49,653 nt of DNA from assembly GCA_937914675.1 (NCBI GenBank), contig CALDOC010000326.1, positions 1 through 49,653 on the forward strand, read 5' to 3'. Below, in pieces: positions 27,040-35,283 of the stretch; the stretch's first letter is position 1, and every line of letters begins with the position of its first letter. Below the pieces are notes generated by a model. That model was not told the DNA's origin. It worked only from the letters and a program-made list of their open reading frames with translations, and searched no databases. The position numbers and the translations under genes are program-made. Origin of the DNA: an uncultured Sulfurimonas sp. (lineage in GTDB: Bacteria > Campylobacterota > Campylobacteria > Campylobacterales > Sulfurimonadaceae).

Positions 27040-27068
27040 ATTATATCTCAAAAGCGATTTCTTGTAGA
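27040..27068 (-). promoter_or_regulatory. Candidate promoter of the jetABCD operon
   Basis: On the minus strand TCTACA (27063-27068, four of six matches to TTGACA) is followed after exactly 17 bases by a perfect TATAAT (27040-27045). Predicted initiation near 27033 leaves a leader of about 28 bases before jetA. It lies between the kinase stop and jetA, so Wadjet can be expressed apart from the upstream genes. Confidence 0.55.
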
Positions 27069-27084
27069 AATGAATCTCCATTCT

Positions 27085-28746
27085 CTACACCGCAATTTCA
27101 AAACAGGCGCCATTATCTAGATTTTTAAGCGTCAATTTTCCATGATGGTGTTCTTCGACTATCGTCTTGGACATGTAGAGTCCCAAGCCCGTGCCATTTT
27201 TGGAACTTTTGGTTGAGAAGTACGGATCGAATATCTTCTCAACTATCTCCTCGGCGACGCCTCCGCCATTGTCGCAGATTGTGACGCCTCTTTGGTGAGT
27301 TCGAATCGTGATTTTTGGATTTTTGGTTTGACGCTCTTTAAAGTTGTCTTGCGCGTTTTTCAATATGTTTAAAATAACTTGCATCATTTCGCTGTCGTAT
27401 AGTTTCAATCTCTCCTGAGAGTCGTAAAACGACTCTATCTCAACGTTGTCGTTTATTAAAGAAGTTTGAATGATATGCAAAGCTTTGTGAATGAGAGTTT
27501 CAAACGTCGTCTCGACGGACGCCTTGTCTTGTTTGTAAAAGTTTCTAAAATCGTCGATGGTGGTGGTTAGCGTCTCCACGTAAGTGTCGATATTTTGCAA
27601 ATTTGTCAAAAAATAGCTCATCATCTCTTCTTGACCGCTTTGACTCTGCAAGTCAAAAGCTTGAAGCTCCAATTTTACCTCTAAATTCACTGACGTCGAA
27701 GCGATGGAGGCGAGTGGCTGTCGCCATTGGTGGGCGATCATGCTTATCATTTCGCCCATTTGCGCCAAGCGAGATTGCGCGAAAAGGAGTTGTTCCTGCT
27801 TTTTAATCTGCGTCAAGTCTAAAATAACCGAGATTCTCACCTTCTCGCCGTTCATGACCATATCCCTTCCGCTCGCCAAAGTTGGGAAGATGGTTCCATC
27901 ATTTTTTTTGAAATCATACAAACGAGGGGGATCAAATTCTTGAGAGAGTGAAAATCGCAGTTTTTCAACCTCATGCTCCGCGACGTAATCGCTCACATGT
28001 TTTCCAACCGCTTCTGACTTGTCCCGAAACTTCAACAACTCGACGCCCGCTTGATTCGTCTCTATGATCATGTCGTTTTCGTCTGAAAGAATGACCGCCT
28101 CCATTATCATGTCGAGAAGATTTTCAAAATTAACGTTTTTCTCCTTGAGCGCTTGAGCTTGTTCGATGTTGTCGTTGATTGATTGATATATTTTAAAGCT
28201 TGAAGGCAAAGCGATCATCAAATAAGAAAAGAGGACGACTATGAGCAACGCCTGCATCTCGCTGAGCTCATACAACAAAAGAGTGGCGATGAACATGGAT
28301 AAAATAGTCGTCGTAAATATGACCACGGCGTGATAGACGGGGGTGAGCGTCGAAAGAGAGCCCGTGATGAGAGTGAGGATTATGATGATAAAAACTAAGT
28401 TGTCCCCCATGCTCATGTACGCGAAGGCGAATATTCCAGAGAGTCCAAGCAAGAAGGCGCTGATAAAAATAAGAAAAAGATACTGTTTTAAAACTTTTTT
28501 TATCTTTTCTTTGTCGTTTGTTCGCACTATTTTTAGACCATGAACGCTTATGAACAAACGGGTGGCGTAGACGATTATCTGCAGCGACAGCCAAACAAAA
28601 AGTAGAGATGGGGGAACGTAATCCTTGAGAACGTAGGCGATTAAGATTGGAGCCAAAAAGTTTGCGGCGAAACTTCCAGCTTTGGCCCTTAAGAGCGTCT
28701 CAACCTGCTCTTTGTGATAATCAATGGTTCGAAGAGTTTTAAACAT
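27085..28746 (-). CDS. Membrane PAS sensor histidine kinase linked to a GTPase gene
   Basis: A 553-residue kinase. Residues about 22-180 contain six hydrophobic helices with short loops; a PAS domain follows at about 205-312 (MIMEAVILSDENDMIIETNQAG and KKNDGTIFPTL); then the H box QMGEMISMIAHQWRQPL with His339, N box LNILKNAQDN, ICDNGGGV, FDPYFSTK and GTGLGLYMS. It resembles the kinase at 7595-8866 in its catalytic part but has an added PAS domain. Its start shares one base with the stop of the GTPase gene (TAATG), so the two are translationally coupled. No response regulator is adjacent. G+C is higher than in most of the window. The signal is unknown. Confidence 0.88.
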   Translation of the reverse strand: MFKTLRTIDYHKEQVETLLRAKAGSFAANFLAPILIAYVLKDYVPPSLLFVWLSLQIIVYATRLFISVHGLKIVRTNDKEKIKKVLKQYLFLIFISAFLLGLSGIFAFAYMSMGDNLVFIIIILTLITGSLSTLTPVYHAVVIFTTTILSMFIATLLLYELSEMQALLIVVLFSYLMIALPSSFKIYQSINDNIEQAQALKEKNVNFENLLDMIMEAVILSDENDMIIETNQAGVELLKFRDKSEAVGKHVSDYVAEHEVEKLRFSLSQEFDPPRLYDFKKNDGTIFPTLASGRDMVMNGEKVRISVILDLTQIKKQEQLLFAQSRLAQMGEMISMIAHQWRQPLASIASTSVNLEVKLELQAFDLQSQSGQEEMMSYFLTNLQNIDTYVETLTTTIDDFRNFYKQDKASVETTFETLIHKALHIIQTSLINDNVEIESFYDSQERLKLYDSEMMQVILNILKNAQDNFKERQTKNPKITIRTHQRGVTICDNGGGVAEEIVEKIFDPYFSTKSSKNGTGLGLYMSKTIVEEHHHGKLTLKNLDNGACFEIAV

Positions 28747-30161
28747 TATATTGACTCCATTTTTTTCTCGATCAACGCGGCGTATTTTTTTTTGCTCTCG
28801 TCGATTTTTCTATTTTTTTGGAAATTGAGAGATATTTTCGCCAACAATTTTTTTTCCTCGTCGTCAAATATGGCGTCGGCGGAATCGCTGACGCGAAAAG
28901 TCATCTCGTCTCGTTTGGCGTGAGATCTTCGCACTACGGAAGTGGCGTGTTGAATCGCCCTCGCCGATAAAATGAAGATGAAGTTTACGTTTTTCATGTG
29001 CCCGATTTGTATCTGTTTTTTGTTCATGAGAGAACCTATGATTGTGGCGTTGAGAAACTTGTCATAGCCTATCGAACCGCTCACGTAGCCACCGACGGCT
29101 CCCAAACCGCTTGAGATCGTCGTCGCGAGGGTCGTCGTCAATCCAAAATCAAACAAACTCGTCGGAGCGCTCATGGCGAAACCAGCCGCTCCCGCCACCG
29201 ACGCCCCCGCCACGGCGCTCACCATGACGAGATTGCTTTTTGAGAGCCCGTATCGAACGGACTCTTGCGAAAATAGGTCGCTTTGTGAGATTTCAAAGCC
29301 GTTCATGACGCTATGAAGTTTAGAGTGTCCCCATATTTTTTGCACGCTCTTTCGCGACTCATCTTCAAAACGAATCAAATCCTCTCTGTAGCTCTTTTCA
29401 TAACGTCGCTTGTCCATCTGCGTGATGACGCTTTTGAAAATAGACGAAGTGACGCTATGCCTGAGTGATTTGTAGACGCTCTCCACGATTGCCATGGCGC
29501 TTTTGCGAACTCTGTTGTCGTAATCTTGGTGGAGTATCGCTATGGATTTGGCGACGGTAGATTGCAAATCTTCGTTCATGACGGAGAACGTTTGCAACAA
29601 ATCTATTTTTGATTTGAGCGTCACTTGCATGGGATTGAATTCGCGCACGACTTTGAAGTGTTGGTTGAGGGCGATTTTCCACTCGCTCACATGGTCGCCC
29701 TCGCCTATTTTGTTGATCAACCCTATCGACGGATTCCCGCTCCAAGTCAATATCTCCATTTCCGCTTCGTACTCCTCTTTGTAAGGGAGAGAGCCATCCA
29801 CCACGTAGACGACCGCTCCGCCGTTGACGATTGGGGTGAGCAACTCTATCTCGGCTTCAAAGTCGCCATTGTCCCTATTTTCCTCGACGAAATCTTTTAA
29901 AGCCTTAGGACGCTCCAAAGCGCTCGCGTTCTTTTGCTTAAGATGGTGCAAAAATCGTTTCGGGTCTTCAAAACCGGGAGTGTCGTAAATCTCATAGATG
30001 ATTTGTTCGCCAACTTTCAAAGGGTAGCCTCTCGTCTTTTTGGTCTCTCCCGGCATGTCCGAAACCGCGACGGCGTCGTCATACGCGAGCGTCGAGACGA
30101 TGCTGCTCTTGCCTTTGTTCGGGTGCCCGACCAACACGAACGACGGATGAGGGTTACTCAT
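28746..30161 (-). CDS. GTPase with C-terminal DUF3482-like region
   Basis: A 471-residue protein with an N-terminal Era/TrmE-type G domain: G1 GHPNKGKS (12-19), a Thr-containing switch I near ETKKTRG (39-45) and G3 DTPG (60-63). The G4 position reads NKIG (150-153) instead of NKxD, so guanine specificity may be relaxed. After a helical, charged middle section there is a Gly/Ala-rich hydrophobic stretch at about 311-366 that could insert into or pack against a membrane, then a charged helical tail. The arrangement matches DUF3482 proteins, which are commonly encoded beside DUF2868 genes, as here. It overlaps the DUF2868 gene by 8 bases. The biological role of the family is not known to me. Confidence 0.75.
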   Translation of the reverse strand: MSNPHPSFVLVGHPNKGKSSIVSTLAYDDAVAVSDMPGETKKTRGYPLKVGEQIIYEIYDTPGFEDPKRFLHHLKQKNASALERPKALKDFVEENRDNGDFEAEIELLTPIVNGGAVVYVVDGSLPYKEEYEAEMEILTWSGNPSIGLINKIGEGDHVSEWKIALNQHFKVVREFNPMQVTLKSKIDLLQTFSVMNEDLQSTVAKSIAILHQDYDNRVRKSAMAIVESVYKSLRHSVTSSIFKSVITQMDKRRYEKSYREDLIRFEDESRKSVQKIWGHSKLHSVMNGFEISQSDLFSQESVRYGLSKSNLVMVSAVAGASVAGAAGFAMSAPTSLFDFGLTTTLATTISSGLGAVGGYVSGSIGYDKFLNATIIGSLMNKKQIQIGHMKNVNFIFILSARAIQHATSVVRRSHAKRDEMTFRVSDSADAIFDDEEKKLLAKISLNFQKNRKIDESKKKYAALIEKKMESI

Positions 30162-31368
30162 GATAGAGCCCCACCTTTGGACTCTCGATCGTTTTTATTT
30201 TACTCTCCCATATCGAAACGTTTTTTGGCTCCGCCGCGAACCCTCTTCTCTCTTCGCCAATGGGATAGACGAATATGGATTGAATTTCGTTTTTCAAGAG
30301 CGCCTTTACGAAGTTGACAAAATCTTTTCGTGGAGGCTCCCATGAGGGAACCAAAACGACGATCGCTCCCCTCAGCGTCGAGACCAAAGCGTTCTCCTCC
30401 TCAATGGGGACGTTTCCACCGGCGAGTTTTACGAGGGGAGCGCTTATCTTTTTGTTTTGAATCACGCCTTGCAACTCCTCTTGATTGTAGCTCCACCCTA
30501 TGAGGCAGTCAAAAGACGACTCTTCATGACTCTCTAAAAAAGTGAGACCCTCCGTCCGCTTCTCGTCGCGCTCGTGAAAGCTCTCGTCCGGGATGGTCGT
30601 GGTGATGTTTGGAACGGCGTCCAAAATGTTTTTTCTCAGAGCTTTGTCATATATCTTATGCGCCAAACATAGAAGAATCAATCGAGGCGCCACTCCATAA
30701 AACAAGAGCGCGAGCGCCAAAAACTTATACCAACTTTGCGAGATGAGACTCTTCTCCACGCTTTGCGACGCCATAAGGGGATTGGAGTAGTCGCTCCCTT
30801 GAATCATCTCGATGGATGGAACCGCGCTTGGAAGGTAACCGCTCCATGGAAGAGCTATCGCGTTTACGACGCTTTGCATGTAAGAGGCGTCGAGTATCGT
30901 GCTCTCCCATCCAAACGAAACGTATTTTCCAAGGAGAGTCATAAAGAGCGCCAAGAGCGTTCCAAAAAGAAGAGCCAAGGATCCCTGTTGAAGTCTGATG
31001 AAAATCAAACTTTTGAGTACGTCATGAGGGATCATCGAAGAGCTTTCAAAGAAAAACTTTGCGGCCCACTGTATGATACCGCTTTTGCTCGAAGGCTCGT
31101 TTGACAAAAGGGAAGTGAGCGAGTAGGCGAACGCGAAGAGCGACGCGAAAAAAGGAAGGGCGATAAAGAGAAAGAAAAAAAACGTCACGTTCACTTTCGC
31201 CGTGAGCAATCCAAATCCCATGCCCAATCCGGCGACGAACATGAAAAAAGTCACTACCCATAAGGAACGGCGCGCCTTTTTTTCTAAATTTTCCATCTCC
31301 GCGTTTGGCGAGCCTCCCAAAGGATGCTTTAATCGCAAATACTGTTCCAGCGTGGCTTTCTCAAACAT
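30154..31368 (-). CDS. DUF2868-like membrane protein, partner of the GTPase
   Basis: A 404-residue integral membrane protein with helices near 35-55, 62-86, 127-147 and 213-236. The segment FGWESTILD (152-160) followed by a conserved Pro/Trp region (ALPWSGYLPSAVPS) between helices 3 and 4 is typical of DUF2868 proteins. A cytoplasmic C-terminal domain of about 165 residues contains a Rossmann-like pattern (LRGAIVVLVPSWEPPRKDFVNFVKALL, SIFVYPIG). It starts 12 bases after pflA and overlaps the GTPase gene. Its DNA is notably G+C-rich: 36 of 60 bases at 30361-30420. Family identification is from motif memory and pairing; function is unknown. Confidence 0.72.
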   Translation of the reverse strand: MFEKATLEQYLRLKHPLGGSPNAEMENLEKKARRSLWVVTFFMFVAGLGMGFGLLTAKVNVTFFFFLFIALPFFASLFAFAYSLTSLLSNEPSSKSGIIQWAAKFFFESSSMIPHDVLKSLIFIRLQQGSLALLFGTLLALFMTLLGKYVSFGWESTILDASYMQSVVNAIALPWSGYLPSAVPSIEMIQGSDYSNPLMASQSVEKSLISQSWYKFLALALLFYGVAPRLILLCLAHKIYDKALRKNILDAVPNITTTIPDESFHERDEKRTEGLTFLESHEESSFDCLIGWSYNQEELQGVIQNKKISAPLVKLAGGNVPIEEENALVSTLRGAIVVLVPSWEPPRKDFVNFVKALLKNEIQSIFVYPIGEERRGFAAEPKNVSIWESKIKTIESPKVGLYHE

Positions 31369-31380
31369 TTGTCATCTTAT

Positions 31381-33747
31381 TTATATCTCAACGGCGGATT
31401 TTGCAAGTTTCCCCCATGGAGAAGTTGGCTCCGCTTCCATTGATTCTTTATAAGCTTTTTTCGCGTCTTCGTCTCTCCATAGTTTAGAATATACCGTGCC
31501 TAGGAGATATTTTTGTCTCGCCCTTTGCGTTTTGTCAATACTAACGCCATCCAAGGACTTTATAGTCTCTAACGCTTTGTTAAAGTCTTCCATCTCCATA
31601 TAAACCTGATAAAGAGTAAACTCTACGAGAGGACTTTGTGGAAAGGCTTTGGCTTTTGTCTGGATCTCCATAGCGTAAGAACCATATTTGATAAGGAGAT
31701 TATTATCTTTATTGTCAAAACCTATTGTCATGACGGACACAAACCTGTCTAAATCTTTATAATTGACTCCAAACCTTTTCTCGATATCCATAATGGCTTT
31801 AATCATATTGTCGTTTTGCTCCAACCTTTGATACGTGTCAAAAATATCTCGGTAAACGTCTTCGTACGGTGATTCTTTCTCATCGCTTATGAGCGATATT
31901 AAATCTTTTGAAGCTTCAATGACGTCGCTATAGTTTCCAGTTGCAAAATCAACTTTTACATATCTGTAAAGCCATTTTTTTCTTAACTCTAGGTCGGAAG
32001 ATTTCAAATTTTTGCTTGAAATTAATTTTGCCAATGAGTAATCTCCCCCTTTCATGGCGCAATCATATAAACCGTCGTCCCATTTGTTTGATAGGGTAAT
32101 GTTGTAGTCATTGGAGATTCCAAGGGCTTCATGACATTTTTTCTTCTCCAACGCCTCTTCCATGACGCATATCGCCGAGTCTTTTATTATGCTTTCTATG
32201 TCCATGTATTTGGCGTCCTCCAACGCTAAAAGAGCCTCTTTCATATCCAAAACTTCATGACAAGCGTTAGACTCTAAAAGCAGTTTGGCTTTTTCGTACG
32301 TTGCCCTATCGCCAATGGCGTCATTTTGATAATCTTCCATCAAATTCTGATACTCTTGGAGCCTTATCGTTACGTTGGATTCATTAGTGTCAAAGAAAAG
32401 AGCGTCTTTTACCACCTGAATCTCATTAATGTAATCGCCGTCTGGATACTCTTTTACGTACTTGTTTATTGCCTCTAAAGCTTGAATTTTATCCTCTGTT
32501 TTAGAGAGCCACAACGCCCTTTCTTTTAGTAAAACTTCATATTCGTCATTCTGTTTAGTCATAGCGTCGCTAAGAGCTTTCGCCATGGCCGACGCGGTTA
32601 GATAATCTTCTCTATCCCCAAACACATGCATCATGTCAATTGACGTTTTTAAATCGTTCATTAAAAAATCTGGTTTCGCGTTTAAAATTTTCATCATATA
32701 TTCTGAGGCGCTCCTGTGAGAAGAAGCGATATTCATGTGAGCTAAAAAATAGGCCGCGGTCGCGCCAAGAGTCAAATCCTCCGTTTCATTAAGAGCTTTT
32801 TTATAAAAAGCCGTAGCGGCCGTCGTCCCGCCTGAGGCTTCAAACATTTCACCCTTATAAATGTACCCCCATTGCGTAAAAATGGACTTTTCATGTTCGC
32901 TAAACAAGCGATCGAAAAAGTAGTCCGCGTCCGTGTTTAAACCAATTTTTGAATACGCCTTCGCAGTCAAAGAAAGAACTTCGGGTATATTTTCATCTGA
33001 TGAATATTCTCTTAAATAAACTTTGGAAATATCAATTACGTTATCGCTATCTTCTAATTTTGAATAGGCTTTTATCTTATAATAAAGCAATTCCGCTTTA
33101 AACAAAGAGTTTGGATAATCGAGAAGAACCTCGTCTATAAGTTCCAATATTTTATCGTATTCTTTAGAGTTGAAATATTTTTTTATTTTTAAATACTCGG
33201 TCACGTCTTCAACTTTTTGAATGTATACGGGGTTGCCTTTAATATCTAAACTTCCGACAAAAGGAAGATTGTCTTTATCTAAATAAAATGGAAAATTAAT
33301 CCCTAATTGATTTTCCACTTTACTATGAATGAGTGGCAGTTTCTCTTTGTAGCCAATAATCATCCAATGTTTCGCTATCGATACCGATGGCTGATAGGTA
33401 GTGTTTTCGTCATTTAAATTGAATATAACGGGGAGAAGTTCAATTTTTTGGAGAGGGGTGATAATTAAAAAAAACGTTTTATTTTTTATTATTGAGTTGA
33501 TTTCAAAAAAATCATTTTGCAATTTTTTTATGCTTTGAGTTGGTTGTTTTGAATAAGCGCAAACTATTTTTATAACTCTATTGAAATCATCGGTAATCTC
33601 TTGACAGGCAAATTCCGAACTATCTTTTAAATGAAGTATGGAGTATCTTTGATGATCCTCTCTCGCGCTATTTATCGATATTTCAAGCGCGAAGAGAGAC
33701 GAGGAAGCTTGCATAAGCAAGAGAAGAGAAAATATCCACTTTAACAA
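31381..33747 (-). CDS. pflA: Flagellar motor periplasmic scaffold protein PflA
   Basis: In C. jejuni PflA works with PflB to build the periplasmic spokes and disk that hold a wide ring of stators; mutants have paralysed flagella. This 788-residue protein, the same size as the family, has a Sec signal peptide (about 1-20, ending SLFA), an N-terminal beta-rich domain of about 140 residues with DSSEFACQEITDDF and KTFFLIITPLQKIELLP, then helical TPR repeats to the end (LTAKAYSKIGLNTDADYFFDRLFSEHEKSIF and others). It starts with TTG at 33747, preceded by AAGGAG at a 7-base spacing. It follows nuoN by 27 bases, the place it occupies in C. jejuni. Confidence 0.85.
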   Translation of the reverse strand: MLKWIFSLLLLMQASSSLFALEISINSAREDHQRYSILHLKDSSEFACQEITDDFNRVIKIVCAYSKQPTQSIKKLQNDFFEINSIIKNKTFFLIITPLQKIELLPVIFNLNDENTTYQPSVSIAKHWMIIGYKEKLPLIHSKVENQLGINFPFYLDKDNLPFVGSLDIKGNPVYIQKVEDVTEYLKIKKYFNSKEYDKILELIDEVLLDYPNSLFKAELLYYKIKAYSKLEDSDNVIDISKVYLREYSSDENIPEVLSLTAKAYSKIGLNTDADYFFDRLFSEHEKSIFTQWGYIYKGEMFEASGGTTAATAFYKKALNETEDLTLGATAAYFLAHMNIASSHRSASEYMMKILNAKPDFLMNDLKTSIDMMHVFGDREDYLTASAMAKALSDAMTKQNDEYEVLLKERALWLSKTEDKIQALEAINKYVKEYPDGDYINEIQVVKDALFFDTNESNVTIRLQEYQNLMEDYQNDAIGDRATYEKAKLLLESNACHEVLDMKEALLALEDAKYMDIESIIKDSAICVMEEALEKKKCHEALGISNDYNITLSNKWDDGLYDCAMKGGDYSLAKLISSKNLKSSDLELRKKWLYRYVKVDFATGNYSDVIEASKDLISLISDEKESPYEDVYRDIFDTYQRLEQNDNMIKAIMDIEKRFGVNYKDLDRFVSVMTIGFDNKDNNLLIKYGSYAMEIQTKAKAFPQSPLVEFTLYQVYMEMEDFNKALETIKSLDGVSIDKTQRARQKYLLGTVYSKLWRDEDAKKAYKESMEAEPTSPWGKLAKSAVEI

Positions 33748-33774
33748 ATCTCCTCTCCTTAATTTAACTAACTA

Positions 33775-35283
33775 TTAATATCCACTGTTGTAAACGAAAG
33801 CCGTAACAAACTCAAGTAATGGGTTTATCGCTACAAAAGCGAATATGGTTCCCATGGCCGCGATTCCAATAATTGTTTTAAGCGCAAGCGTGGCGTTTCC
33901 AGAATATACGTCGCCACCGTTTGGATCAATTGGTTCTCTCATTAGCATATACACCACCAATTTAAGATAGTAATAACCAGCAATGGCGGAGTTGAGAGCC
34001 ATGATTAAAGCAAGAACCGTATAACCGGCGGAGACTGCGGAACCTATCATGTACAACTTACCCCAAAAGAGAGCGAATGGAGGGACTCCCGCTAAAGAAA
34101 GCATAAAGAGAGTCATAATCGTAGCCGCCACTGGAGACGTTTGTATCATACCTGCAAATTTACTATAACTATGGTCGCTTGATTGATAGTCTGGCAAAGA
34201 TTTTTGACGGCTTATCCAAAGCATTGAGAATGAGCCGAGATTAGTAAACGCGAATAGTATCCAATAAAGAAACAGAGCCGAATTTGATTGCGTCGTGCCT
34301 ATCATAACGGCAGCCATAACGAAACCCGCATGAGAGATTGAACTGTAGGCGAGCATGCGTTTCACGTCGGTTTGCACAAGCGCCCACATGTTTGCGGCAG
34401 TCATTGTGATTACAACAACTGCGTAAAGGATTATTTCCAACCAAACAACGCCACTATGAATTAAAAATTCGAATATTCTCATAGCTACGATAAAACCCGC
34501 TATTTTTGGAACTATCGACATGTACCCAGCCATAGCCGCGCTAGAACCCTCGTAAACGTCTGGAGCCCAAGTATGAAATGGCACCAAAGAAACTTTAAAT
34601 CCAATAGCGGCAAGTAAAAACACCGTTCCTACAAGGACGTATCCCATATCAACGTAATTGTTAGCGGCTAATACCGTAGCGATTTGATTTATTTCCACCG
34701 AACCCGTCAGCGCGTAAAAGACCATGGAACCAAAACTAAAGAAACCAGCGGCTAAGGCGCCCATGGTAAAATACTTAACGGCCGCTTCAAATGATTTGTC
34801 GCGGTTGTGCATTGCGATTATTGTATAAAGCGCTAAAGAAGCGGTTTCAAGTCCTACAAAAACAAGGATTAAGTTATCAGTCGCCACCATGAATTGGAAG
34901 CCACTAATCATAAATAAAAAGAGCGCAAAAAATTCAGGGTATGAAAATTCATGAAAACGTTTGTGAGTAAGCGCTAAAGGAATAAAAAGCAGAGAAGCCC
35001 CAACAATTATAAACTGCGATAGTATCGCTAAACCGTCTATTAGCATTACGTCAAACGCGCCCATCATAGTTCCGCTAACGGAAAAAACGTCTGAAGCGTT
35101 AAACAGCGAACCTAAGTCCATAAGGATAAAAAGCATGCTTAAAACCACGTAAAGAGTTTTGTCAAGCCCACCTTTTATCGTATCGATTACTATTATTAAC
35201 AACGCTCCAACAATTGGAATTAGCATAGGCGCTAGAGTCGTTAAGTTTAAAGACTCCAAAGAAACATTTATTGGCTCTAACAT
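33775..35283 (-). CDS. nuoN: NADH-quinone oxidoreductase-type complex I, subunit N
   Basis: One of three antiporter-like proton-pumping membrane subunits. The 502 residues form about 14 transmembrane helices; the family signatures include the helix-5 glutamate (FVGLETASLALY), MGALAAGFFSFG, the lysine helix region FKVSLVPFHTWAPDVYEG and KRMLAYSSISHAGF. The start shares a base with the nuoM stop (TAATG). Confidence 0.96.
   Translation of the reverse strand: MLEPINVSLESLNLTTLAPMLIPIVGALLIIVIDTIKGGLDKTLYVVLSMLFILMDLGSLFNASDVFSVSGTMMGAFDVMLIDGLAILSQFIIVGASLLFIPLALTHKRFHEFSYPEFFALFLFMISGFQFMVATDNLILVFVGLETASLALYTIIAMHNRDKSFEAAVKYFTMGALAAGFFSFGSMVFYALTGSVEINQIATVLAANNYVDMGYVLVGTVFLLAAIGFKVSLVPFHTWAPDVYEGSSAAMAGYMSIVPKIAGFIVAMRIFEFLIHSGVVWLEIILYAVVVITMTAANMWALVQTDVKRMLAYSSISHAGFVMAAVMIGTTQSNSALFLYWILFAFTNLGSFSMLWISRQKSLPDYQSSDHSYSKFAGMIQTSPVAATIMTLFMLSLAGVPPFALFWGKLYMIGSAVSAGYTVLALIMALNSAIAGYYYLKLVVYMLMREPIDPNGGDVYSGNATLALKTIIGIAAMGTIFAFVAINPLLEFVTAFVYNSGY

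Noticed and set aside
29455..29745. Minus-strand 96-codon frame inside the GTPase gene, and long plus-strand frames at 29934-30317 and 30736-31104
   Set aside because: These are shadows made possible by the G+C-rich sequence; the GTPase and DUF2868 frames carry the motifs and the tight gene junctions.
20463..31368. A single seven-gene defence system combining Wadjet with the GTPase-kinase set
   Set aside because: A candidate promoter and a 79-base gap separate them, G+C differs, and Wadjet is complete by itself. Kept as two neighbouring units unless co-occurrence is shown.
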